Assembly (NCBI RefSeq): GCF_024323335.1
Contig: NC_066582.1
Location: forward strand, 89,524,944-89,588,943
Source: Lathyrus oleraceus
Lineage: Eukaryota; Streptophyta; Magnoliopsida; Fabales; Fabaceae
DNA length: 64,000 bases
Direction of reading: 5' to 3'
Made by a program: the position numbers and the translations under genes. Of this stretch, positions 36,338 to 47,800 are shown one piece after another. Position 1 is the stretch's first letter; each line of letters starts with the position of its first letter. A model generated the notes under the pieces. That model worked only from the letters and a program-made list of their open reading frames with translations. It did no database searches and was not told the DNA's origin.

Positions 36338-36371
36338 CCTCCATGCGCCTGTACAGGCCCATGCATGGAGG
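36338..36371. promoter_or_regulatory. Nested palindrome in the LTR U3, upstream of the TATA box
   Basis: Outer arms CCTCCATGC (36338-36346) and GCATGGAGG (36363-36371) enclose the perfect 12-bp palindrome GCCTGTACAGGC. It is identical in the 3' LTR (56522-56555). LTR2 keeps the inner palindrome (46322-46333) but has a mismatch in the outer arm. It lies about 50-85 bp upstream of TATA. Confidence 0.6.
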
Positions 36372-36422
36372 CCTTTTCCATTCATGCAAAGTTGTGATCA
36401 TGCATTTCAGCATTGCCTTGCC

Positions 36423-36430
36423 TATAAATA
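36423..36430 (+). promoter_or_regulatory. TATA box of the Ogre2 5' LTR
   Basis: TATAAATA in TTGCCTATAAATACAATG, also at 46397-46404 (LTR2) and 56607-56614 (3' LTR). Likely the U3/R promoter. Confidence 0.6.
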
Positions 36431-36871
36431 CAATGTCATTGCTCTTCATTTCACTAACCTGAAGGCGCCCCAAATGCTGTGCAATTGAATCCTCACCCTC
36501 ACACCAAAGGAACTCACTCATTTTTCTCTCAATTTTCAAATCTAGAATTCAATTACCTCGATTGTTTTCTTAGATCTAAAGTTCCTTAGCCTTCTTCTCT
36601 TTGATCTAAAGAATAAACTGCAAGCATCCATAGCAAGGAATTGTGACTTCAAGCTCTGCAAATCAGAGGTTTACCTCACATTTTAATTTCTTCGAATCTA
36701 CTCATATACTCATTATTTCTTGCTGTTGTTGTGTGATCTGAAGTCCTCTGCATAGAGGCAACATTCTTGAGCTTCGAATTTTCAAAATCCATTAAGTTCA
36801 TTTGAACACCACAGAATTTCCATCTCTGATTTCTCTTAATGTAGAAACCTAGAGTGGATTTGGTTGGTACA

Positions 36872-36891
36872 GGGGTGATGTACATCACCCC
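36872..36891. promoter_or_regulatory. Perfect 20-bp palindrome in the LTR
   Basis: GGGGTGATGT followed by its reverse complement ACATCACCCC, about 440 bp downstream of TATA, so probably in the transcribed leader. It is perfect also in LTR2 (46846-46865) and 18 bp perfect in the 3' LTR (57057-57074). Confidence 0.7.
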
Positions 36892-39751
36892 AGCTTTCGA
36901 TTGATACCTGGATCGTGGCTTTTCATGCACATTTTGTTCTCTGCAACTTTTGAACCTCGTCGGAGCTGGCCGGAGAAGACGATGGCGCTAGTCACCGCCT
37001 GGTCTCCAGATTGGATCTGAGTCGTCCATCTTATTTTCCAGATCAAATCCCATTCATTCATTGTTATGACTATTTTAATGACCCTATGCGCTTCAGTTGA
37101 CCAAGGAACATGGTAGGCGCGCGTGTGTGAGCCTCATGATTCGCCAGCTCAATTAATGAGCTCAGATCAAACGCTCCACGTTTTTCCAATTATTTTAATT
37201 TCTGATTATATTTTCTTTCATTTCTTTTAATTCTATTTCATTTTAAAAATTCATATCTCTTTTATTATTGGTCCAAAAAGTATGAGACCAATTGCATTTT
37301 TCTCCTTTTAAGTTTTGGTTTCTAAAAATGATTTTTAATATTTTTTATTTTATCATTTGATATTTTTTAGGATTTTTCTCTTTTCTGGTTATTTTTAATT
37401 CATTTAAAATAGTTTTTGATATCCAAAAAATACAAAAATATTTTTTCCAACCTCTTTAATTGATGATAGATCTATGAAAATTATTCTCATTAATTTATTA
37501 ATTGATTTGAGATTTATTTGAGATTTTAATTCAATTAGCTTATTTTTATGCATTTTTAATTGTTTTAAAATAGTTTCTGACTTCTAAAAATGCTGAAATT
37601 TTTTGTCAAACTTTGTTTGATCTTGTTGAACTTGGGATAATTCACTTGGACTTTTCAAAGTTGATTTCAAGTGAGTTTGAAGTTTGACCTTTCTTTATTA
37701 TTTTAATTCAAGTTTTATTTTAATATTGAAAAATACCAAAAATATTTTATTTGTTTCTTGACTTCTAATCTTCATTGTGCTTTTGTTTTCTATTGTTTGA
37801 CCTTGATCTTCTCTATCTTTGGTCAATGTTTGTTGATTATCTTATTCCATTTCCATTAATGCACTTTTATATTCTTCTTCTTCTTCTTCTTTTTCTTTTT
37901 TTGATCAATGAGTTAAAGATTGGTGGTTAGCATTGATACATGGAGGTTTAACCTTCCTTGATTCAAATCTAATTCATCTTGATCATGGATCAAGTGAATG
38001 GCTTTGCATTAAGGATAGGTTGCTTCCTAATCATGCAATGAACCTAAATCAATACAAGATCATTTCTCATCTTCTTTTTGGCATGGCAAGTTATAGGAGT
38101 TTGATTCACTAATCAAAATCTCTAACTTGTGTTGTTGCCTATATTATTATTGACCGGTCTCAGATAGTTGTGACTTCTACATAAGTCCAATTACGATTGC
38201 TTAACATAACGCTAAATTGCCTTATGGCACACTAACTCTAACACTAACCATTAACATTTAATTCTTGCTCTTTACATTTATGCAATTTATTATTCTTGTA
38301 CATATTATTCATTTGCTTTTTCCTTTTGCTCATTTGAGCACATGTTTATGTTAATGCAATTTGCCTTTTGCTCACTTGAGCACATAATTATGTATATATT
38401 ATTGTGCTTGTGTTTTGTTTTGATTGTTGTGGACCAAATGCAAAAAATGGACAAATGGACTTAGATTCTAGGACAATCCCTATGCAAAAAATGGAGTAAA
38501 AAGGCCTTAAATGTTGAAGATGGATTAGAAGGACCAAAATCTCTAAACTCACTCTTGTTCATTCTTGATTTGCTTCATAGAACTTTTTGATGTTGTGTGC
38601 TTTTGTGCTAGGGAATCCTATTTGAGCCAAAATGAAGAACCATTACCATGTCCATCCAAAAATAAAGATACAAGAGCCATTGGGGATCTTCTAAGAGCTT
38701 GTGTAATTATGTTGATTGCTTGAGCTTACACTTATTTGCTTGCATATTCCAAAGGATGGGAGCTACTTGGATTATCAATATGATCTCAAGAGAGGAACTC
38801 CATTTTTGGTCTTGTTTCTTATCCTTCATCTCTTGTATGATTAGGACTTTAGCCATTCTTCTTCTTCCCTCCACTCTAACCCAAGCCAAAACTTTTGTGC
38901 AAACATTTAACACTTCTTTTTAAACATTAGAAACCAAAGCCTTATGCTTTTGATTTTCAAACTTCCTTTTTATAACACTTATTTTGAATTGAATCTCTAA
39001 GTCAACTTTGACCATATTTTGTAAATACTTTTCATTGGTAAATACAATTCATTCAAATACTTTTGTGGTTTCATGGGCCACTTTCTTATCAAAACTTTTC
39101 CATAACCTTTAGCTATTAGGTTTGAGTTATCGTTGAGGTAGATGTAATACTCACCTATATCCTTAGTGATGGACAATGAGTCTTCCATGCTTATTATAGG
39201 GTTAACCCCTCACTAGCATGTTAAAGCTATCCTCGCATGGTGGATTTGTGGTTTCAGGTTGAGTTTTCTCCCTTGGATAACAAAAGACCTTAAGGCTTTT
39301 TGACCAATCAATTCACCCACTTGTTTTGAGAATTTTACCCCGAACTACGAGGTTTTGATCCTAATCTTTTTTAAGATGGTACGTAGGCAATGGGTTTATC
39401 CATCCAAACATAAAATTGTAAATAACTTGTATATTCTTCTCTCATCTCTTCAATCATGTTTGCACACTTAAATTTTCACAAAATACCAACCTTACAACAA
39501 GTGTGAAAAGGGCTCCCTAGGAGTACCTAGGATGTTTTGGGTGCTTAAAACCTTCCCATTGCATAACCAACCCCCTTACCCCGATCTCTGACATTTTTAC
39601 TAGTTTTTTATTCGATAAAACTATTAGGTTTTTGTTCGCTTTCTAACCATTCCTTTGGATAAATAGAAGTGCGGTGGCGACTCGACTTGTATGGTTTACC
39701 TTGGATTTAGTCAATATCCCTAATGGTAACGAATACCCCGCTACAGAAAAG

Positions 39752-39768
39752 TGGCGACTCTGCTGGGG
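39752..39768 (+). other. Ogre2 primer binding site
   Basis: TGGCGACTCTGCTGGGG, separated from the LTR end by GAAAAG. It matches the Ogre PBS type, reported to pair with tRNA-Arg. Minus-strand cDNA would begin in the GAAAAG spacer. Confidence 0.8.
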
Positions 39769-40669
39769 AGACATTTGCCTAGTGGGTTTTGCCTACTTTT
39801 CATATTTGTTGTATTGTATTGTATATTATTTTGTGACATATTTTTTATGCAATTTGGGATTACTGTATTGTATGTAATTATTGAATTGCTTGAATATTAA
39901 TTCTTTGTATGCTTGGTGATCTTTGTGAGATGAGTTCTATACCCGAACTCGAGTGCACCTAGGATAGGAGAATGGCATAGTCTTGTTGACTTGTGTGGAG
40001 TTATTCCTTAGCAAGTTGACTTACAAGCCCATTCACTTGGTGGAGGTCATGTTGGGATCAATAATGTCACACGAGTAGTCGTGGTTAGGCATTACTCTTT
40101 CCAATATAGACCTTAGAAGCCAAGGACCTTAGTTTACCAAGCCCATCTTGGCCTATTTTTAGGATGTAGTGCGAAAGTCGTTCAAGTGTAAGATTTGATA
40201 CGATTGTTACGCGATACTATACTCATAAGAGTCTCTCTTGAGAATATTTTTGGAATACGAGTAGTCGTTTATCCGATAATATCCGAAAGATGGGATGATG
40301 ACTATGGGAACCTCTTGTAGAACATGTTTGGCAGGTTTAAACCCTAGTACACTCCCTTTGGGTGGTTCTTAACTAGGACTCCATGCTCGTGACTTGCAAC
40401 AAACCCTTGATTCATGGTTGATCCGTTCTTGTGTATCCTTAATACCAATGGAACTTGGGTGTTGATAAGGTGTAAACCATAATCCACCAAAATGGATGAT
40501 TGATATTAAGGATGACATTATCCATCCCATGACCTTTGTATGGTGTGTTTTGCTTGATCATTGAGTGTGATTGTTACATCCATGCATTCATGCACCCATT
40601 TGCATCCATATCATCAATAATGAGAAAACTTTTAAGGAACTTAAGAGGTCTATTTGCAAATTTTCAGAC
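39769..40669 (+). other. Ogre2 5' untranslated leader
   Basis: About 0.9 kb without a supported ORF, similar to the G1 leader. Confidence 0.6.
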
Positions 40670-42121
40670 ATGGATAGACAAAGAAGGAATACGAAGAAGT
40701 ACAGTTTCAGACAACCCGACTTGAAAGAGCTAAGGAATTTGACACCCTATGTACTAGATCCCTTGGGTTTCAAGGCTCGTTATGGGAAGCTTTTATCAAT
40801 TCTGACTACTCAAGTGGACGAAGGTTTGATGAGTGTATTGGTGCAGTTCTATGATCCCTTGTACCGTTGCTTTACATTTCCGGATTTCCAGCTTTTTCCC
40901 ACGCTTGAGGAGTATGCCTACCTTGTAGGTATACATATCCTAGACCAGTTGTTGTTCAGTGGCTTAGAGAGCGTTCCTACTTCTCAAGAGATAGCTGATA
41001 TGTTGCATATAGATGAATCTCTGGTTGGTGCTCATATGACTACCAAAGGTGGAATTCAAGGTCTCCCTTCTGAGTTCCTCATTGCTCAAGCTACTATGTA
41101 TGGGAAGGCCATGAGTGAGGACGCCTTTGAAGCCATATTTGTACTTCTCATCTATGGGCTAGTGTTATTCCCCAACATCGACAAGTTTGTGGATGTGAAC
41201 GCCATTAGGATTTTCTCTACTCTTAATCCCGTTCCGACTCTGTTGGGTGACACTTACTTTTCTTTGCACGTGAGGAATGCAAAGGGTGGTGGTACCATTG
41301 TGTGATGTTTGCCTCTGTTGTACAAGTGGTTTATTTTGCACTTACCGCAGATGGTCGCCTTCAAGGAGAACAAAGGTTGTCTACGGTGGTCCACGAGACT
41401 TATGTCTCTCACTAATGATGATATATTTTGGTAAAACCGTGTATATGATGGTGTGCAGATTATCGACTCTTGCGGTGAATTCTCCAATGTGCCTCTTCTT
41501 GGTACATGTGGTGGAATTAACTACAACCCTATTTTGGCACATCGTCAACTTGGGTTCCCCCTAAAGGATAAACCTAATAACATTCTGTTAAAAGGTGTAT
41601 TCTTCCAGGAGGGTAAAGATCCCCAAGGCTTGAAGGGTAGGATGGTCCGCGCTTGGGGCAAGATCCATCGGAAGGGAACGAAAGAGCTTGGTCCGAAGAA
41701 TTGCATTGCTTTGGAACCCTATACCTCTTTGGTTAGGAGGAGAGCTTCCGAGTACCTCATGCCTTATGAGTATCCAAGACCTACACCTTTGGTTGTGGCT
41801 GGGCCTTCAACCCTCCCTGACCAAGGAGTAGAGGAATTGAGAGACGAAGACTGTTCACGTGCCCGGATCCGTGAACGAGAGGAGTTGCTTCAACAGATTA
41901 GAGAGAAGGATGCTTTGATAGAGTTCCTTGAGCACCAGGTTATTGATGAGCCTGATGATGCATTGACATCTCTTCTTCCTCAGTCTTCCAAGTTTTGGAA
42001 GAGGAAGTATGATCGACTCGCCAAAGAGAAGGTGGATATGGAGGTAGCCTATGAGAGGGAGGTGGAGAGGCTTCGTGCAGCTTATCTTCCAGTCTCCAGA
42101 GCTTTAGATGATTGTTTCTAG
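40670..42121 (+). pseudogene. Ogre2 ORF1 (two stops)
   Basis: 483 codons plus stop in one frame from MDRQRRNTKKYSF to ALDDCF. Interrupted by TGA at 41303-41305 (after GGGTIV) and a TAA near 41432 (after DDIFW). The ATG at 40670 is chosen because it matches the start of G1 ORF1; the open frame extends further upstream without similarity. N-terminal globular part with SILTTQVDEGLMSVLVQFYD and FVDVNAIRIF...PTLLGDTYFSLH, middle CGGINYNP...LGFPLKDKPNN, C-terminal coiled-coil-like part (EREELLQQIREKDALIEFLE and a second helical stretch). Role unknown; its conservation between two diverged elements suggests it mattered for transposition. Confidence 0.85.
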
Positions 42122-42376
42122 GGTTCCATAGGATGTTCATTTTCCTTCTCTCTTGTATTGTATTTGGTTACCAAGACTGTACTTCTTTGGTGTAAAAATA
42201 TTTTCCAGATAATATTGATGTGATAATTCCATATATGTCTAAATGATTAATATTTTCAATATTTGCAAATAGAACTCTAAAGTTCCTCTGATAAAAAAAA
42301 ATAAACCATATGCATTGCATGCATCATATGCATAAGTAGCTTTTGCTCCAGGCTTCTTGTTCTATGGTCTAACTCT
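42122..42376 (+). other. Spacer between Ogre2 ORF1 and gag
   Basis: Non-coding and AT-rich, ending in a pyrimidine-rich stretch (TTCTTCATTTATTTTGAAG) just before gag similarity begins. Confidence 0.4.
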
Positions 42377-43368
42377 GTGTTCTTCATTTATTTTGAAGAC
42401 AAGCTGACTCACCAGTACTACACCCGAGCCAATGCATCAAGACTAATGGATCATTTAGAGCAAGAGAACCATGAACTCAAAGAGGAAGTGGCCAGATTGA
42501 CTTCCCTAATGGAGTCTTTCATTGCCGCTCAGAGCCAATCGTCTCCGACACCTTCAACTCCTCCCCAGAGGACAGTCATCTCCGAGATTGCCTCTTCAAC
42601 CGTGCCTGTGGCCAGCGCCCACTTTGCACCAACAGCTATGCCAGCCGGGTTTCCTTGGGGGATGCCTCCCAACTTTATTCCTGAGGGTCTTGCACCCACC
42701 TTTGCTTCTCTGCTGGCATCTAGCCCGGTCCTTTCCGTTCCACCTCCTGTCGTGCATACTATGCCCAGAGTAGACGACACCATCTACCATTCTGAGCCGT
42801 CTGAGGGCCCAGATGTCTATGAAAAGATGGATGCTATGAATGATCAATTTCTTGAGCTCCGCAAGGAATTGAAAACTCTCAGAGGAAAGGACCTCTTCGG
42901 CAAGTCTGCTGCTGAACTCTGCTTGGTTCCTAACGTCAAAATCCCTGTAAAGTTCAAAGTACCTGACTTTGAAAAGTACAAGGGAAATACTTGCCCTCTC
43001 AGCCACCTGGTTAGGTATGCCAGGAAGATGTCGACTCAGACCGACAATGATCAACTTCTTATTCACTACTTCCAGGACAATTTGTCCAGTGCTGCTCTGA
43101 GATGGTATATGGGCTTAGACAGCGCGAACATCCGATCCTTCAATGACCTTGGCGAGGCCTTCGTCTAGCAATACAAGTATAACGTGGATATGGATCCTGA
43201 TAGGGATTAATTGAGGGCCATGTCCCAGAAGGACAAGGAAAATTTCAAAGAGTACGCCCAGAGGTGGCGAGAGTTAGTAGCACAATTGTGCCTCCGCTAG
43301 AGGAGAAAGAAATGACCAAGATCTTCCTAAAGACCTTGAGCCTATTTTACTATGAGCGGATGATTGCC
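42377..43368 (+). pseudogene. gag: Ogre2 gag, C-terminally deleted and frameshifted
   Basis: Similarity to G1 gag starts at KLTHQYYTRAN (about 42401); the first conserved Met is at 42446 (MDHLEQENHELKEEV). Blocks GFPWGMPPNF, DDTIYHSEPSEGPDVYEKM, GKSAAELCLVPNVKIPVKF, FEKYKGNTCPLSHL, LIHYFQDNLSSAALRWYMGLD follow. Stops at about 43168 and 43208, and a one-base loss near 43287, break it. At about 43368, after FLKTLSLFYYERMIA, the sequence jumps to the linker before RT, so the rest of gag is absent. Confidence 0.85.
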
Positions 43369-44878
43369 GATGAGATTACCCGTCTACTTGAGCACGAAGA
43401 GAAGATCATTCAGCCGCATCTTGAGAATCTGGAAACAGTCAACTTGGGGTCTGAAGATTGTGTGCGAGAAGTGAAGATTGGGGCACTCCTGGAAGAATCT
43501 GTTAAGAAGGGGTTGATTGGGTTGCTACAAGAATACGTCGACGTCTTTGCTTGGTCATATTAAGGCATGCCTGGTCTAGATACTGATATCGTGCAACATT
43601 TCCTGCCTTTGAAGCCTGAGTGCGTGCCTGTGAAGCAGAAGCTCAGAAGAACTCATCCTGATATGGCAGTGAGGATTAAAGAAGAAGTTCAGAAGCAAAT
43701 TGATGTGGGGTTTTTGGTGACTTCTACATATCCTCAATGGGTGGCCAATATTGTGCCCGTGCCTAAGAAAGATGGAAAAGTCCGAATGTGTATGGACTAT
43801 AGAGACTTGAATAAAGCTAGCCCGAAAGATGATTTCCCTCTACCACATATTGATATGTTGGTAGATAATACAACTAAATTCAATGTCTTCTCATTTATGG
43901 ACGGATTTTCCGGATATAATCAGATTAAAATGGCACCCGAGGATATGGAGAAGACAACATTCATCACACCTTGGGGAACATTCTATTATCGAGTGATGCC
44001 CTTCGGTTTGAAGAATGTCGGAGCCACGTATCAACGAGTTATGACCACCTTGTTTCACGATATGATGCACAAGGAGATCGAGGTATATGTTGATGATATG
44101 ATCACGAAGTCAAGAACGGAAGTTGAACATGTAGAGCACTTGTTGAAGCTTTTTCAGCGTTTGAGGAAGTATAAGCTTCGCCTGAATCCTAACAAGTGTA
44201 CATTTGGAGTCCGTTCCGGCAAGTTATTGGGCTTCATTGTCAGCGAAAGAGGTATTGAAGTTGATCCTGCCAAGGTCAAAGCATTACAAGAGATGCCTGC
44301 GCCCAAAACTGAGAAGCAAGTCCGAGGTTTTCTTGGCCGCTTGAATTATATTTCCAGATTTATATCACACATGACTGCCACATGTGCGCCGATATTCAAG
44401 CTCCTCCAGAAAGATCAGTCTCATGATTGGACCAAGGATTGCCAGAAGGCCTTTGATAGTATTAAAGAGTATCTGTCTGAGCCTCCGATTATGTTTTCGC
44501 CTATGCAAGGGAGACCCTTGATTATGTATCTGACTGTTCTTGAAGACTCTATGGGTTGTGTCCTGGGTCAGCAAGATGAATCAGGAAGGAAAGAATATGC
44601 CATCTACTATCTGAGTAAGAAGTTCACTGATTGTGAGTCTCGATACTCAATGCTTGAGAAAGCATGATGTGCTTTGGCTTGGGTTGTTAAGCGCTTACGC
44701 CAGTATATGTTAAATCATACGACTTGGTTGATATCCAAAATGGATCCAATCAAGTATATCTTTGAGAAACCTGCTTTAACTGGAAGGACTGCCCGTTGTC
44801 AGATGTTGTTATCTGAGTATGATATTGAGTATCGAGCTCAGAAGGCTATAAAAGGTAGTATCTTGGCTGACCACTTGG
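43369..44878 (+). pseudogene. pol: Ogre2 pre-RT linker, reverse transcriptase and gypsy RNase H
   Basis: Linker DEITRLLEHEEKIIQPHLEN is joined in frame to gag. A TAA at 43561-43563 (CAA in G1) precedes PGLDTDIVQHFLPLKPE. RT is intact over 366 codons (43567-44667): VANIVPVPKKDGKVRMCMDY, DFPLPHIDMLVDN, FITPWGTFYYRVMPFGLKN and the catalytic EVYVDDM, then the thumb LGFIVSERGIEVDP. RNase H region GCVLGQQDESGRKEYAIYYL and SRYSMLEKA is followed by TGA 44665-44667, then RQYMLNHTTWLISKMDP to ILADHL, where LTR2 is inserted. The best-preserved RT in the window. Confidence 0.9.
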
Positions 44879-47800
44879 TGTAAGACCCCAATTTTGACCC
44901 TAAGATCCCTCATGGCATCATAACGTTGCATTTTGCATTGCCTCAAGGATCATAAGCATCTTGGCTCTTTACCTTTGGGTGGGGTCTCTTGTGAGTTGGT
45001 TTGAGATCACCAAGCATGATTGAATTGTATATTATTGCTTTTCTCATTTTTATTTCACCAACCAAAAGCACAAAAATATGTCACTAACATCTCTTGTTTG
45101 TAGCTTGAGCAGTCACAAGGTCCAAAGCTTCTAGGAGATCATATGTACATTGATATGACCAAGAGAAGATGAAAGCAAGCATGGCAATGGTTCCCAAAGC
45201 TCTCATCCATCAAATATGCCTCCCAAGTGTCTCAATTCATCATTTTGATCAAAGCAAATCAAGGGGTTTGAGGCTTGTTTCTCAAGGAAACCCTAATTCA
45301 TTTGTTCATCAATTGTGCCTTGCTCATGAAGCAATCTCAACCCATGGTCAAATACAATAAATGGAAGTTCTTCCATTCATCTTTTCATGCATATTTGAAC
45401 TTAATTTAGTGTCCTCAATCATCAATTCATCAAAATATGAGGCGGGGACTTGAGAAGTTGATCAGTGAATTCATCTGACTATTTTGAAATACACTGAGAC
45501 CTAACTTTTGATGTGTTGGTCAAATGGAGATGACCCCAAGAGAAACTATGTTCTTAAGGACCATATAAAAAACTTTCATGTTCATCAAAAATTGATTTGA
45601 ATCTTGGAATGTCATCATCCATTCCAACACATTATAGGTCATTTTGATTGAAACCCTAATTTTGGGTCAACTTCCCAAGGACATAACTCCTTCATTTTTC
45701 ATGATTTTGAGGTGGGATCAAATGCATTGGAAATCTTAAGATGTTTAATTAAAATTTTATGTTGAGAAAAATTCCAAAATCTCAAAATAAGTACATGTGA
45801 TAATGCAAAACATTATAGGTCACTTTGGACCAAATGCATTGAAATGTGAAAAAGTCCAACTTCAAGTGCCCATAACTTCTTCGTCCAAAATCCAAATGAT
45901 GCAAACTTTAAGTCCAAATTGATTGCCTTGAAAAGATCTACAACTTTTATGTTGAAGAGTTTGTTATTTGGAACTTGCATCATTGAAACAGAAGGGCTTG
46001 AACTTTGGCCAATTTTAAAAATCTCACATGTGCATGTTTTGCACCCTACACTTCATGTCCACTTTTCACCAATTTCCAAGGCCCAAATGGAGTTTTGATC
46101 AACATAACAAATGATCCTTATGAAATAAGCTTTCCATCCATTACTCATAAGGTGGTGTTTCTATTTTTGACATGGCATTTTCGAAGGCTTGAACATAATA
46201 GTGCAATTGTGGAAAATCATTTAATTTGCCTTGCATGAGCTACTACCACCCAATATGCACGTCCAATTTACTTTCATCATGCATCAGCTTTCAATACCAG
46301 TTGGAATTGGGCTCTCCACGCGCCTGTACAGGCCCATGCATGGAGGCCATTTCCATTCATGCAAGCTTTTGATCATGCATTCAGCATTGCCTTGCCTATA
46401 AATACAATGCCATAGCTTCATAATTTCTGAACCTGAAGGCGCCCCAAATGCTGCTAAACTGAAATCACAACCATCACTAAAGTAACTAGCTCACTTTTCT
46501 GCAAATTTTTCAGATCTGAACTTTGGTTTCCTCGATCAATTTTCAGATCTTAAAGTTCCTAAACCTTCTTCTCCTTGATCTATAGTGTGAACTGTAAGCA
46601 ATAGCACCAAGGAATTGTGACTCCAAGCCCTGCAAATCAGAGGTTTACCTCAACTGTTATTTTCTTCGAATATACTTGCATAGTGCTTATTTCTCATTAT
46701 TGTTGTGTGATCTGAAGTCCTCTGCATAGAGGCAACATTATTGTGCTTTCAATTTTCAAAAATCATGAAGTTCATATGAACACCACAAATCTTCCACTTC
46801 TAATTTCTCTCAATATAGAGATCTAGAATGGATTTGGTTGGTATAGGGGTGATGTACATCACCCCAGCTCTCGATTGATGCCTGGATCGTGCCTTTTGGT
46901 TACCATTTTAATCTCTACAATTTGGGACTTGGTCGGAGCTTGGCCGGAGAAGACGGTGGCGTTGGCCACCGTCTGGTTCCCAGATTTGATCTAGAGCATC
47001 CATTCCTTTTTCCAGATTCAATCACACACATCCAACCTTATGACTTTATTAATGGCATGGTGTATCTCGTTTGACTCACGCATATGGTGAACGCGCGCTT
47101 CTTGGCCGTGTGATGATCCACGTCAATTATTGAAGCTTCATCAAGCGGTTCATATTTTTCCTTATTTTCTAATTTCTGATTTTAATTCTTTTTATTTCTT
47201 TTAACTCCATTTCATTTTAAAAATTCATATCTCCTTTATTATTGGTCCAAAAAATATGAGACCAATTGCATTTTTCTCCTTTTAAGTTATAGTTTCTAAA
47301 AATGATTTTTAATACTTTTTATTTTATCATTTGATATTTTTTAGGATTTTTCTCTTTTCTGGTTATTTTTAATTCATTTAAAATAGTTTTTGATATCCAA
47401 AAAATACAAAAATATTTTTTCCAACCTCTTTGAATGATGATAGATCTATGAAAAATATTCTCATCAATTTATTAATTGATTTGAGATTTATTTGAGATTT
47501 TAATTCAATTAGGTTATTTTTATGCATTTTTAATTGATTTAAAATAGTTTCTGACTTCTAAAAATGCTGAAATTTTTTGTCAAACTTTGTTTGACCTTGT
47601 TGAACTTGGGATAATTCACTTGGACTTTTCAAAGTTGATTTGAAGTGGATTTGAAGTTTGACCTTTCTTTATTATTTTAATTCAAGTTTTATTTTAATAT
47701 TAAAAAATACCAAAAATATTTTATTTGTTTCTTGACTTCTAATCTTCATCTTGCTTCTGTTTTCTATTGTTTGACCTTGATCTTCTTTATCATTGGTCAA

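Larger units (their letters stand above)
34899..39745 (+). mobile_element. Ogre2 5' LTR
   Basis: 4847 bp, TGTAAGACCCC...CCCCGCTACA. Contains a nested palindrome (36338-36371) upstream of the TATA box (36423-36430), a 20-bp palindrome (36872-36891) and a TTC microsatellite (about 37872-37892). It aligns end to end with 55089-59932; in the samples I compared by eye the two differ at a few positions per hundred bases. Open frames inside (such as 36136-36462) are not conserved as proteins. Confidence 0.95.

Noticed and set aside
36136..36462. 108-codon open frame present in both Ogre2 LTRs
   Set aside because: It spans U3 and runs through the palindrome and TATA box, and the LTR2 counterpart is not open. 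Shared openness reflects recent common origin of the two LTRs.
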